From NCBI RefSeq assembly GCF_042186555.1, contig NC_133328.1, forward strand, positions 329,462,539 through 329,526,538: a DNA stretch of 64,000 nucleotides, in the 5' to 3' direction. The notes under the pieces were generated by a model. The model ran no database searches, was not told the DNA's origin, and saw only the letters and a program-made list of their open reading frames with translations. This document shows, one piece after another, positions 22,129 through 32,690 of the stretch. Origin of the DNA: Aquarana catesbeiana (taxonomy: Eukaryota; Chordata; Amphibia; Anura; Ranidae). The translations under genes and the position numbers were made by a program. How positions within the stretch are numbered: position 1 is the first letter of the stretch; the number at the start of each line of letters is the position of its first letter.

Positions 22129-22146
22129 TCACACAAGGAGGCACCA
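22129..22146 (-). promoter_or_regulatory. ERV1 primer-binding site, probable
   Basis: Two bases beyond the LTR end, the minus strand reads TGGTGCCTCCTTGTGTGA. TGG is the complement of a tRNA CCA tail. The first seven bases match the start of a tRNA-His primer site and then diverge, so the primer is uncertain. Confidence 0.55.
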
Positions 22147-22148
22147 TC

Positions 22149-22843
22149 TGAAAAGGAGATTTCTATACCTACCTCACTTATATGGAGTGATTAAACCTTT
22201 TCCTATATAAGGATTAAAAACGAACGATAACAGTGCGAAAAGATAAACAATTACATTTATTTATACAGAAAAGGAACATTAGAGATTACCAAATACAAAG
22301 TGGAGGATACAACCGTAAAACAGAGACCAATGATACAAAATATTGCTATAATGGTCATACACATGCTAGCTAGAGATTAATAATATATTAAGGCAAAATC
22401 CTACAGTAGAAAAGGTTACAGAAAAGAAAGGAGACAGAAGATAATAGAGATACATTGTACAGAGAAGTCTTACGTAACCATCCTTCATCTAGACCGTCAA
22501 CACAAGAGAGTGGGCAGTGATCGGTGCTGCAATATATACACTTGTAAACCCCCCCTTCCTTCCATATGCCAAAACTGCTACATTGAGTCAATGGGGGTGG
22601 GGGGCTCTCTTACCAGCTACCATATCATTACCATGTTATTCCTGTTCCCTTCACACCTCCCACCTCCTTTGAAGTGACACTGTACTATCAAATGTCAGAT
22701 AGCCACTCCAGATAACATTCCACAGCAGGGCAAGATGTCTCTGTTGATTCCAAACATGTTCTCAGACTATAGTCATTGAAAGGTCACTGCAAGTAACATT
22801 AATAATAAAGTCCATCACCTTCAGGGCCCAAATCTCCACCTCA
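22149..22843 (-). repeat. ERV1 5' LTR, complete (695 bp)
   Basis: On the minus strand it begins TGAGGTGGAG and ends CTCCTTTTCA, with the TG...CA termini of retroviral LTRs. Positions 22315-22843 match 1-530. A TATA-like box (GTATATATTGCAG) lies near 22530-22545, and AATAAA on the minus strand lies near 22255-22265 (TTTATTTATA on the plus strand). Confidence 0.88.
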
Positions 22844-23600
22844 CCGACTACTGAAGTAAAATCTGTGATTTGATCCTTCACATCACTGAGACTAAAATTA
22901 AGCTTACCCCAGCTTGCTGTCTTTTGCATCATCTCTAACTATCTCCTGGGAAGATTTAAGCGATCCCTGACTTAACATCTCCTGAACGCTGCAAAATCCC
23001 TGATCCCCAAATACTGGAAACTGTCAAAAGTTCCCTCAATCAGAGAATGGGACCATAAACCATATCTCTGAGCTGGAAGAAACGCTTGCTATAGCGAATA
23101 AAACTTCTGACAAGTTCCACAAGACATGGTCTGCCTGGTTTCAATTCAAATACACTGATGCCTATGAAAGCATGACAACAGTGTGATTGACCTCTAGAGT
23201 AATAGATAGATTGAGTAAAATACTGTAGGTTCGACCTATATTATTATCCATAATACCCTATGGTACTAACAAGTCTATACCCGTGACATCTGTAAATTAT
23301 GACTCGCACCCCTCCTGTTAATTTTTCTTTTTCTCATCCTAAATGGGGAACTCTGCCGTCTAACTGTGTGTTGGGGGCAGTGGACCTCAGTATATTTCAA
23401 AATTGCAACTTTTCTCCTTTTTTTGTTTTATATGTGATATGACTTTGTGTTTATCTCTACTGATTTGTGGCTACAATGTGGAAACAGTTTGCATTAAAAA
23501 TGTATACAATTTTGCTTAAGTTGAAATGGTGTGTAAACATTGTACATACTTCACTTGTTACTTTTTTTTCCTCAATAAAATCTTTTATTGAATAAAAGCC
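22844..23600 (+). pseudogene. L1 3' fragment (end of ORF2 and 3' UTR) flanking ERV1
   Basis: The plus strand here encodes degenerate C-terminal ORF2 sequence (for example near 22990-23160) in broken frames. A T-rich 3' UTR follows, with CAATAAAATC and GAATAAAAG signals near 23572-23597. ERV1 ends exactly where this begins, so ERV1 inserted into an older L1. The other half of that L1 lies outside the window. Confidence 0.5.
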
Positions 23601-23708
23601 ACCATCAAAGGAAATTAAATTATGGGTCAGAAAATCCAGGCACTCCAAAATAAATTATTTGTGTACTGGAGAAAATTTGCTGTATAGATCTAAGAAAAAA
23701 AACTCACT

Positions 23709-24967
23709 GTGGGGGCGTGGCTTGACAAGCAGCCTGAATGGATGCGCACTAGAGGAGCTCCGCGAACGACACAGCCTCTAGCCAGTCACCCTAGGTGCAC
23801 ATACCAGGAAATGGGCAAACTGAACCTCCAGACACCCCATTCCAGATCCTGACGCAGTACCGCAGTGCCTCCTCCGCCATCCGGAGCATCTCGGAGCTAC
23901 TCAAAGCTCAGCCAGCACCACAAGGCAGTGCAGCAGGCCCCAAGATGGCACGGTCCCAGCGCGATAAGGACGATCTCAGTGAGGATTCACAGTCGGCTGC
24001 TGAGGAGCCAGGTAGGGGCCGTAATTGCTCCGATAAACCCCTCAAATACGCAGACATGCTGGATTCGCAGCTGACATTAAATCGACATTTTCAGCAGCTG
24101 TTACAGACCTAAAGTCCAACTTATTAGTCCTTACTGAAAAAATGGTGACAGTAGAAGCCACAGGCAAGCTCAGGGACAGAGCACTGCATAGATTGGAGAA
24201 AGTTGCAGATTCCCATGCCACACAATTCATAGAAATGAATCGTCATTTGGATGACCTAAACAATAGGGGGAGGAGGAATAAAATTCGGGTGAGGGGTATC
24301 CCAGAGACGGTTGACCCTGACCAAATTGTCCCTGCACTGCAAAGAGTTTTCAACACCCTGCTAGAAAGACAGGAAGACGCATATATTGAATTTGCGAGAG
24401 CCCACCAGGCACTCAGAGCCAGGGGCCCAGACACGGCACCTCCTAGAGACATTATTTGTTGCCTGCAAAGCTACCCACTCAAGGAGGATATCATGAGAAG
24501 GGCCCGCAGAAACTATCACATTGTCTTTAATGGAGCGCACATTATGCTCTTTCAAGACCTTTCTCAAATTACTTTAAGAAACCGCAGAGCTATGCGTCCC
24601 CTCCTGGTCAAACTCAGGGAGCGTGACCTACCCTACACGTGGCATTTCCCATTCACCCTGGTGGTGTCTCTTGCAGGGAAACAACATATTCTAAGCTCAC
24701 CATCTGACCTGCCGGAATTTTGTGATGGACTGGGCATAGAAATGATAGAACTCCTAGAGTGGTATCAGGAATTCACGATACCACCACCCACCAGAAGCCC
24801 CCCTGCCTCCCCCTCCTCCACGCCAGAGAAACAGCATCCAAAGCGGATGAAACATGGCCACGGTAGCAGTCAACACATGGGAACTCCAAATCAATGTCAT
24901 ACCCCTTCCAGGTCTCCAGGCATGGACATATACATATCTAGATCTGAGAGATCTTACAACAAAGAGG
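23709..24967 (+). pseudogene. L1 (Tx1-type) 5' end with frameshifted ORF1
   Basis: The element begins with GGGGGCGTGGCTTGAC, a typical amphibian L1 5' end. ORF1 starts at about 23945 and shifts frame near 24110. It then continues to about 24967 through LDDLNNRGRRNKIRVRGIPE, the L1 ORF1 RNA-recognition signature, and LRNRRAMRPLL. The C-terminal tail is Pro/Ser-rich. ORF2 does not follow; ERV2-related sequence begins instead, so the copy is truncated or interrupted. The right edge is approximate. Confidence 0.72.
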
Positions 24968-25770
24968 TAGTTCCATTCACAACACACATTTGTTAATAGG
25001 GTTACATAATAGATACAAATTACATACCAGACAGTATTTACAACGCAATGTACAGTGTAGATCCCCTGGCTTACATGGTATTTACAAATTACCCACAATG
25101 CCCATATTTACAGTACAATATAAAATACAAGTATATTAGATTACCTGTTAACTTCAGGTCAGCCCTTGGTGACTGCTGTCGGTTCCCACACCAAAAAGTG
25201 AGTTAGCTTGGTCACAAAGCATTATATCACCCCCCTCCTTTCTGTAGTGTGGCTAATAAAATTCTCCCTCATTGGCCACTGTACCTAGTAAATGTATATT
25301 GGACACGGCCTGATTGGATGAGTCAAAGAAGGCTGTTGTTTACTACCCAGGTGAGATGTTATCAGAGAAAACAAAAGGGCAACCTTTAAAATTGAACTAA
25401 TTACAGTAACACCAACACAACACTCATTATTTTAAATATATTTCCCTCTAACTGAAATATATTTCTAATTGCAATATTTTACAGCAATATTTTAATGGAG
25501 ATTTCACATAAACCCATAAGGCAACAGATGGCCCCTTGTGGCCAGTTGAGAATATGAGACTTGGCCACACCTAGAATAATGGTTTATGTGCAATCTCCTT
25601 TAATATTTGGCACTTTTGGCTTTGCCCTCTGAAATGAAATAAAACTCTTTGAGAAGAAAAAAAAAACTGTTGGAGCATTATCCCATCCCCAAAATGCTAT
25701 AGGGAAGCTTTAATATTCTATATCAACATTTCTAACCATTTTATATTTTCTCCATATAATGTTCCCTCTA
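24968..25770. other. Repeat-derived segment, candidate ERV2 3' LTR region
   Basis: There is no coding content. If ERV2 (gag remnants 27644-29159, minus strand) is complete on this side, its 3' LTR should lie here: the minus strand has a long A run then GGGGGGG at about 25771-25795, like a polypurine tract. I cannot fix LTR ends because the expected partner on the right is disrupted by a hAT. Confidence 0.35.
25487..25613. repeat. MITE with about 25-bp inverted repeats
   Basis: The left end reads TAATGGAGATTTCACATAAA and the right end, in reverse complement, TAAAGGAGATTGCACATAAA. Both are flanked by AATATTT, a probable target duplication. A half copy with matching flanks lies at 29230-29288, directly before the truncated hAT. 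Confidence 0.6.
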
Positions 25771-26300
25771 CTCCCCCCCTTTTTTTTTTTTTTTAATTTC
25801 ACCCTAGTGAAACCAAACTCAAGAATCACCAAAAAAAAAAAAAAAATAGAGTTAATATAGGAACGAAAGAAAAATAGTAAACATTAAAAGAAAAAATTAA
25901 AAACAAAAAAAAATCTTTCTTCCCCTTTTTTTGTAAACAAAAAAAAATACCTTAAAAAAAATAAGAATAAAAATGAGAGAAAAAAAAATGAAACAAATTA
26001 AAAAAAATATTGAATCTGTATTTTGTGAAACCAAAAAAAAATTGAAAACATTGTAGCTATACAAAAGGCAACACCCTCTCTCGGTGGTGATTAACATATT
26101 AATTGACTCTCAGTGTAAATCCATTTGCAAGTCCAGCAGGCCACAAGAAGTTGTATTAGAGAGAGCAGGATCTCTGTTTAATGAAACAGACTACCCAAAA
26201 GAAAAAAAATTTAGTTAGGCCTGACTGCAATTAATTTGATTCAAGGCTTCTCCTTAAAACAAACATAAAAATTACATTTTAAGGTACTCTGTGTTTCAAA
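25771..26300 (-). other. A/T-rich 3' non-coding region of ERV2
   Basis: Long A and T runs cover 25780-26050. Around 26205-26280 is a block related to ERV1 1770-1830 (GCCTGACTGCAATTAATTTG against ACCTGACTGCACTTTATTAC). This shared 3' block is the main reason to place ERV2 in the ERV1 lineage. Confidence 0.45.
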
Positions 26301-27643
26301 GTACTTTGCCCAGCCTGGATCCAATCATCTGTCCTTGTCTGTGTATTTCTCCTGAAATACAAAACTCAAAAACTATTAATAACACCTCACTGTACCTCTC
26401 TGAGAGGTTCATAATGGACTAAACTAGTAGTGGATGTTTGGAACAGACTTTCACCCACATATCTGTACTCTGACAAACAAAAAGTTATAGGAAAACATGG
26501 TAAGTTTGTAAGTCTAAGAAGACAGCATGTAGACATAAAACCTTTACACATATTAACAGCACATGCGTCAATTTGAGAGGAAAAACAAAGCAAAACCCAA
26601 GACTTACTGAATCCCTCAGATGCCACAAGGTGCAAAGTAATGTATTGTTATGTATTTTCCGAGTGTCAGAGTGAATGAAACCACTCTAAGCCACAGGAAA
26701 GGAAAAAAAAAACAAAATCCCTACAGTTTCTCTGAGTTATAGGGGTCAAGATCTCGTATCTGTGCACAGGTCATTTATTTGCGAATACATGTAAACTTAA
26801 AAAAAAAGGTATTAATTTAAACTGGTACCAGTATTGAGCTCATTACAAACGATAAAAAATAATAAAATAATCATAAACAGTACAAAGCATGTGCATTAGT
26901 GTGATCACACTTATTGATGGCCATAAAACAATGGTGAGTACACCCCTCCAAAAAAAAAATCTTCGTTTACACATGGACAGTTCATACCCATGCATTCCAC
27001 CACTCAGAAACACACATTCATTCCTTAAATAAAAAAAATCTTTGTTTACACATGGACAGTTCATACCCATGCATTCCATCACTCAGAAACACACATTCAT
27101 TCCTTAAAAAAAAAAAATCTTTGTTTACACATGGACAGTTCATACCCATGCATTCCATCACTCAGAAACACACATTCATTTAGATTAAATCCCATACATT
27201 CTGGATAGAGCTTTGGTAATTGCAAAATAATTGTTGTGTTTACGCAAACAGGAGAAAGAAAAAAACAAAAACAAACCAAGAACACCAACCAAAAACAAAA
27301 AATAAATAAATAAAAGAAGCAAGAGTAATCTTCTGTACCTTCTGTACTAAACACTACTTGTACCCTATACTCTTGAATATTTATGGCAGTCTTCTGATCA
27401 TTTGGGGAAGATAAACACCTGTATTACTAATAACCATGTTTGAATACCTAGCCTAATATACATTACCTTAGGTGTATGTATTTATGTATATATGCATCTA
27501 TATTGATACACCTGATTAATATGTAAATACTTTTTCCTGAGCTCCCTGCACCTGGAAAATATAACTTAGACAACAGTTATTACCCTTTTCCCTTTCTTTG
27601 ACACAAAGAAAGCAAACACTGCCACATTGTTACGTTTACATAT
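26301..27643. other. Non-coding part of ERV2 containing a tandem repeat
   Basis: No env-like or pol-like motif is visible on either strand. The only structure is the 79-bp tandem repeat at 26961-27181. The rest is AT-rich with short homopolymers. Confidence 0.4.
26961..27181. repeat. 79-bp tandem repeat, about 2.8 copies
   Basis: Units start at 26961, 27040 and 27119, exactly 79 bases apart. They share ACACATGGACAGTTCATACC and CACTCAGAAACACACATTCA and are joined by A runs of variable length. Differences between units are few, so the array is young. Confidence 0.85.
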
Positions 27644-28258
27644 TTACATTGGTATATGTTCACTGACATTCACACTTGGATCTGGTGAAAATAAAATACT
27701 CAGATCACAGACATCTGAATGACACGTTAGATCTGGTATTTCTTTCGCTGTTTCTACATTGTTTATATTTAAGGTTTGTTCCCAGTAAGGTGAAGCCCTA
27801 GCAGATAACATAAATAGGATGGGCCTCCCTCCTGTATTTTCTGTTTGAATAGAACAGATGGTTTTCTGTGGGACCTTAACAATTTGATCAAAAGATTGTT
27901 TTATTTCTTTCAGTTCTTTCCTACACTGTACCACATTTGCATGGCATGCTTCATATTTTACCTTAAGAACATGTTGTGATGTTTCCATTATTTTATTGGT
28001 ATTTTCCCAATTATGAATATGCGAGTTCAGTAGTTCAATCTCATTTTCAAGAGAGGTAATTGTGCTAATTAACTTAAATTCTTTCAGAACTGATCTCCTG
28101 TGCTGTAATCTGAGATTGCTTTCCATGGAATTTACATTCAAAGGGGAGCATGAGGCTATTTGCCTTTGACTAGTACCTGGGGGGTCATGCCTATAGATCT
28201 TATCTTTGGAGGCATTGTAATTGTAATGGTGCCTCTTTCTGTTTGAAAAGGTGGACAA
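27644..28258 (-). pseudogene. ERV2 gag-like coiled-coil fragment
   Basis: A 204-codon minus-strand frame has a basic start followed by an about 80-residue heptad-rich helix (from about residue 65). It resembles in placement and style the coiled coil after the zinc knuckle of ERV1 gag. There is no knuckle in this piece. An L2-type LINE tail separates it from the capsid-like fragment at 28854-29159. Assignment to gag depends on that context. Confidence 0.5.
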
Positions 28259-28310
28259 TTCTCCTGTAGTGTGACTTGCTAAACAGGCATTGTTGTTTGT
28301 ACTCTGGTGA

Positions 28311-28312
28311 TA

Positions 28313-28343
<31 letters not shown>

Positions 28344-28800
28344 CAGGATTTATATAGCGCCGACAGTTTACGCAGCGCTTTACAACATTAGGGCAGACAA
28401 TACAAGTACAATACAATACAATACAGGAGGAATCAGAGGGCCCTGCTCGTTAGAGCTTACAATCTAGGAGGGAGGGTCAAGTTATACAAAAGGGTAATAG
28501 CTGTGGGGGATGAGCTAATGGAGAAAATAGTGCAGTTATTAGATGGAGGCAGGATAGGCTTCTTTGAAGAGGAAAGTTTTCAGGGATCGCCTAAAAGTGG
28601 ATAAATTTGGAGACAGTCTGACAGATTGGGGTAGGGAATTCCAGAGGTTGGGCGAGGCATATATCTTTGATTTCACAGAATTAGACCTTCTGGCTACATG
28701 AAAATAATTGTGCATACAGTCCATGATGCATTGATATGAATCTTTAGGAAGATTTATAAAAAAATCCACATTTAATTTTAAATTTTGGATGAGCATTAGC
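28311..28800 (-). mobile_element. L2/CR1-type LINE 3' end
   Basis: The minus-strand frame 28796-28539 ends in LWNSLPQSVRLSPNLSTFRR, the conserved C-terminal tail of CR1/L2-clade reverse transcriptases. The 3' UTR follows, with the block GCGCTGCGTAAACTGTCGGC. It ends in a TAA microsatellite (TTA units at 28311-28341 on the plus strand), the typical L2 3' end. The copy is heavily 5'-truncated and lies between two ERV2 gag fragments. Confidence 0.75.
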
Positions 28801-28853
28801 TATTAGGAGGGTTTTGTACTCTGGGTCCTCTATGTGTCCATTTCTCCGTTTGC

Positions 28854-29159
28854 TTACATAGTAAGCTGACCATAGCCGTTTGCATAAAGAAATGGATTCT
28901 CATTATTTTCCTGTTTTGTTCTATACACTGCTATTAAGCCTAGGTCAAAGGGATATATTATTTTTAGCAATTCATCTACAGTTTCATTGTAATCTGCTCT
29001 TCCTTCTTTAACATGGTCTGGTAGGGAAGACCATGTGTCTAAGTTAACTGGTAATAGTAAAACTTTAACCTGATCTCTCCAGCATGGGACCCTTTGAAGC
29101 GAGTAGGTGTAAAACAATGGAATTGGCCATTGTTTGTATATACAAGCCTCAGCCCACAT
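28854..29159 (-). pseudogene. ERV2 gag capsid-like fragment
   Basis: A 101-codon minus-strand frame contains DELLKIIYPF and YRTKQENNENPFLYANGY. The latter resembles the major homology region of retroviral capsids, a Q...E-P..Y pattern also present in ERV1. Both ends are lost: the LINE tail lies on one side and decayed sequence plus a hAT on the other. Confidence 0.5.
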
Positions 29160-29289
29160 TGTCTGCTCTTAACAAAAGCTTCAATGAAACCCTTTTGCCC
29201 TGCTTTCATAGATGCCAGCTAAATGAAATATATTCATTATTACAATATTTTACAGTTATTAATGGAGATTTCACATAAACTCATATGGC

Positions 29290-30885
29290 AACATTTCCTA
29301 TCTTTCACTACGCACTGGGTGACTATTCTGGCAGCTGGGAAGGATGCAGGACAGGGTGCAGTAGTGTTGGAGGTTGTTCCGCCACCACGCCTACAAAATT
29401 CTACTAGTGGTGATTCTGCCACACCTCTCTCCTCCACCCCCTCCTCTTCTTCTTCCTCCATGGCCTCTTCCTGTGCCGATTTGTCCTCGGAACCAGCAGT
29501 GCTCCGTGGACGTTCAAGGGGCTACGCAAGCACGCAGGAAAAAAGATGCCATGCGGTGCTTGAGCTGGTGTGCTTGGGGGACAGGAGCCACACTGGGGCA
29601 GAGATTCTGTCAGCTCTGCAGGGGCAGGTTCAGAGGTGGTTGACGCCATGCCAGCTTAAGGCAGGTATGGTGGTTTGCAACAATTGCACCAACCTCCTCT
29701 CCACCCTCCGCCAGGGACAACTGACCCATGTTCCCTGTTTGACTCACGTCCTTAACTTGGTGGTGCAGTGGTTCTTGGGCAGGTACCTGGGCTTACAGGA
29801 TGTCCTGAGGCAGGCCAGGAAAGTCTGTGTGCATTTCCGCAGGTCATATAATGCCAATGCTCAGCTGGCTGACCTCCAAAAGGAATTTAACCTGCCCAAG
29901 AACCCCCTAAACTGTGACATGTCCACCAGGTGGAACTCAACATTGGCCATGTTGCAGCGGCTGCACATGCAGCAGAGGGTCATCAATGAGTACCTGTGTG
30001 ACTATGGCACCAGGACAGGGTCAGGGGAGCTTGTTTTTTTTTCTCGCCAGTGGGCCATGATCAGGGATGCATGCACTGTCCTGTCACCATTTGAGGAGAC
30101 CACGAGGACCGTGAGCAGTGACAGTGCATGCATCAGTGACACTGTCCCCCTTGTCCACCTGTTGGAGCACACGCTGTGTGGAATAATGGACAGGGCACTT
30201 GAGGCAGAACAGAGGCAGGAAGAGGAGGACTTCCTTAGCTCTCAAGGCCCCCTTTATCCAGACAGTGTTCCTGCGTGCCCGCCGATCACACAGGAAGAGG
30301 AGGAGGAAGAGGATTGTGTCAGCATGGAGGTGGAGCCTGGCACTTAGCATCAGCAGCAGTCTTTAAGGGATCATTTACAGTCCCAAGAAACCCATGGACT
30401 TGTACGTGGCTGGGAGAAGGTGGCTGCGGATGATGTCGTCCTTAGTGACCCAGAGGACTCCGGACTGAATGCTTCAGCAAACCTACGCTGCATGGCCTCC
30501 CTGATCCTGCAAAGCCTGCGGAAGGATCCTCGTATATTGGCTGGCAACCCTCCTTGATCCACTTTACAAGGGTAAGGTTGTGGACCTTATCTTGCCTTCG
30601 TAGAGGGAGCAGAGGATGAAACATCTTCGGGAGGCCATGCAGAAAGGTCTGTGCAAGGCGTTCCCAGAGACTGGGAGGTTACAAACTCCGGTTCCTGGAC
30701 AACCGATGCGTTCAGACAATTTTTTAGTCTGCAGCCACAAGGTTTTTTTTCCCGAACACACATTCAGTGCTGCTGGAGGCTTTGTAACCGTTCACAGGGT
30801 GCGCCTCTCCCCCGACTCGGTCAATCGACTTAACCTATATAAAAATGAATCAGTTTTGGATCACCACCAGCTACCAAGCACCTGA
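29290..30885 (+). pseudogene. hAT transposase, N-terminally truncated
   Basis: The frame enters at FTTHWVTILAAGKDAG and runs to TAG at 30345-30347; the copy at 46634-55580 has CAG there, so this is a nonsense change. Beyond it, after a frameshift, lies the C-terminal hAT dimerisation domain (TFSAAGGFVTVHRVRLS near 30758-30810). Also present are the HVPCLTHVLNLVVQ block and the TRWNSTLAML motif of the hAT core. The dipeptide expected at the second catalytic Asp reads CNN in place of a DN pair. The enzyme is therefore dead in several ways. Confidence 0.78.
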
Positions 30886-31025
30886 TGCTGATGTAACCGA
30901 ATAATTTTTTTGAAATGTCAGATCCCTTCAAGACTGCTTATGCTGATGCTAAGTGACTATCCTGTTATGCTGAGTGACTATCCTCTTCCTCCTCAATGAT
31001 CATGCTGATAGCTTGTAAGAAAATT

Positions 31026-31692
31026 TTTGGTTCTGGGCACCGCCACCAGTGGCTAAGGCACAATTTTTCAGCCTCTGTTTAACAGGGGCATGTAATTACA
31101 ATTTTTGATGCAATATTTTGAAGGAGGGCTCATTCCTGTGCTCCAACTAGAGTATTTGTGAGGGGTTGCAGTGTTGTGGCACCAGCACCAGTGCCTAAGG
31201 CCCAATTTTTCAGCCCTTGTTTAACAGGGGCATGTAATTACAATTTTTGATGCAATACTTTGCAGCAGGGCTTGTTCTTGCACTCCAACTAGAGTATCTG
31301 TGAAGGTTGCAGTGTTGTGGCACCAGCACCAGTGCCCAAGGCCCAATTTTTCAGCTCCTGTTTAACAGGGGCATGTAATTACAATTTTTGATGCAGTACT
31401 TTGCAGCAGGGCTCGTTCCTGCGCTCCAACTAGAGTATCTGTGAGGGGTTGCAGGGTTGTGGCACCAGCACCAGTGCCTAAGGCCCAATTTTTCAGCCCC
31501 TGTCTAACAGGGGCGTGTAATTACCATTTTTGATGCAATATTTTGAAGGAGGGCTCATTCCTGCGCTCCAACTAGAGTATCTGTGAGGGGTTGCAGTGTT
31601 GTGGCACCAGTGCCTAAGGCCCAATCTTTCTGCCCCTGTTCAACAGGGACATGTAATTACAATTCTTGATCTAATATTTCACAGCAGGGCCC
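31026..31692 (+). repeat. hAT 3' tandem repeat, about 141-bp units (first part)
   Basis: The block AGTGTTGTGGCACCAGCACC recurs at about 31170, 31311 and 31453, and again near 31590, roughly 141 bases apart. Between are GCATGTAATTACAATTTTTG and CCAACTAGAGTAT. The array resumes at 32319 after a solo LTR. The same array occurs at 54010-54540 and, reversed, at 63440-64000. Confidence 0.85.
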
Positions 31693-32318
31693 TGTTGTAT
31701 ATGTTGTAATATGTTCACCAATTTATGTGGGACATTATTATATGTATGTACACATACAGTCAATATTGACCAGGACAGAATTCAATTGACAATGGTTGAT
31801 TTGTCCAAGTCAACTGAATTTTAACATATCAAGGGGACAGCTGAATACTCTTTGATGTGTTGATCTTAGGCAAGTCTACCTAGGTGTGTGAGGTGAGGTA
31901 TGGTCTGGAAACCTAATTGAACATTTCAAAGGGTACATTGTTTAAAGGACCATAGAAGAAGTATTTATTGATGGTAATTAGACTTGAGGGGGTAACAATA
32001 AGATCAAAGAGTATTTTGGGTTGACCTAGCAGAAACTCCCTCCTAGTGGACTAGTATTTCATAGAGGACATTCAAGCTGGCATTTAGTTTTAAGTTAGGC
32101 TTGTCTGTGTATGAACAGGAAAACCTAGAAAGAAATGGGACTCTGAATTATATACTCTGCCAGGTTTTTTGTCATCTGTGGACTTTGGACTTTGTTCTGT
32201 GTTGGAAGTCAATAAAGTGCATCTCTCTGGAAGAATTGGGTTGCTGCGGAAGAGTACTTACTAATTAATTATCATACCCACTCTACATCATACCACCCGA
32301 TATTTTTATATCACTACA
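31693..32318 (+). repeat. Solo LTR, 626 bp, with 5-bp target duplication
   Basis: The LTR begins TGTTGTATATG and ends ATCACTACA. It is flanked by GGCCC at 31688-31692 and 32319-32323. CAATAAAGTG near 32211-32217 is a polyadenylation signal followed by the expected short R/U5 stretch. No internal retroviral sequence is present, so it is the product of LTR-LTR recombination. It is unrelated to the ERV1 LTR by eye and cleanly splits the hAT tandem array. Confidence 0.88.
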
Positions 32319-32690
32319 GGCCCGTTTCTGCACCCACCAAGAGTAACTGTGAGGACTTACAGTGTTGTGGCACCAGCACCACCACCACCAAAGGCCCAAT
32401 TTTTCTGCCCCTGTTCAACAGGTGCATGTAATTACAATTCTTGATCTAATATTTCACAGCAGGGCCCGTTTCTGCACCCACCAAGAGTAACTGTGAGGAC
32501 TAACAGTGTTGTGGCACCAGCACCACCACCACTAAAACCCAATTTTTCTGCCCATGTTCAACAGGGGCATGTAATTACAATTCTTGATCTAATATTTCAC
32601 AGCAGAGCCCGTTCCTGTGCCCACCAAGAGTAACTGTAAGGGCTTACGGTGTTGTGGCAACACCAACACCTAAGGCCCCAATTTCTGCAG
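32319..32690 (+). repeat. hAT 3' tandem repeat, second part
   Basis: This continues the array after the solo LTR, with a variant unit carrying CACCAAGAGTAACTGTGAGG and CACCACCACC. Unit boundaries near 32358 and 32505 give a period of about 147 bases. Confidence 0.75.

Larger units (their letters stand above)
21064..22148 (-). other. ERV1 5' leader
   Basis: About 1.1 kb lies between the 5' LTR and gag. It holds the primer-binding region next to the LTR and a 265-bp inverted-repeat insertion (21562-21825). No other gene is visible. This is where a packaging signal and splice donor should lie, but neither can be recognised by eye. Confidence 0.55.
1..22843 (-). mobile_element. ERV1: endogenous retrovirus with gag and env but no visible pol, left end outside the window
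   Basis: Two LTR copies in the same orientation bracket gag-like and env-like reading frames on the minus strand. Window position 1 matches 22315, so about 165 bases of the left (3') LTR lie outside the window. Order in the sense direction is 5' LTR (22149-22843), leader, gag (from 21063), an inserted L1 (5088-18634, itself holding Harbinger A), the rest of gag (to 4722), a non-coding gap, env remnants (3565-1917), an A-rich 3' region, a short polypurine tract and the 3' LTR. Without the insertions the provirus would be about 9.5 kb. By eye the LTRs differ by about eight substitutions and one indel over 530 bases, so the insertion is fairly young. The matrix start, capsid and envelope style suggest an epsilon/gamma-like retrovirus; this is inference. 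Confidence 0.85.

Noticed and set aside
24754..25098. Minus-strand 114-codon frame with glycine-rich and hydrophobic parts.
   Set aside because: It is antisense to the Pro-rich tail of an L1 ORF1 and then runs through non-coding repeat DNA.
25447..29288. Matching blocks at 25447-25530 and 29205-29288 as the two LTRs of ERV2.
   Set aside because: The match covers only a MITE end plus about 45 flanking bases and does not extend to plausible LTR boundaries, so I list it as a shared repeat only.
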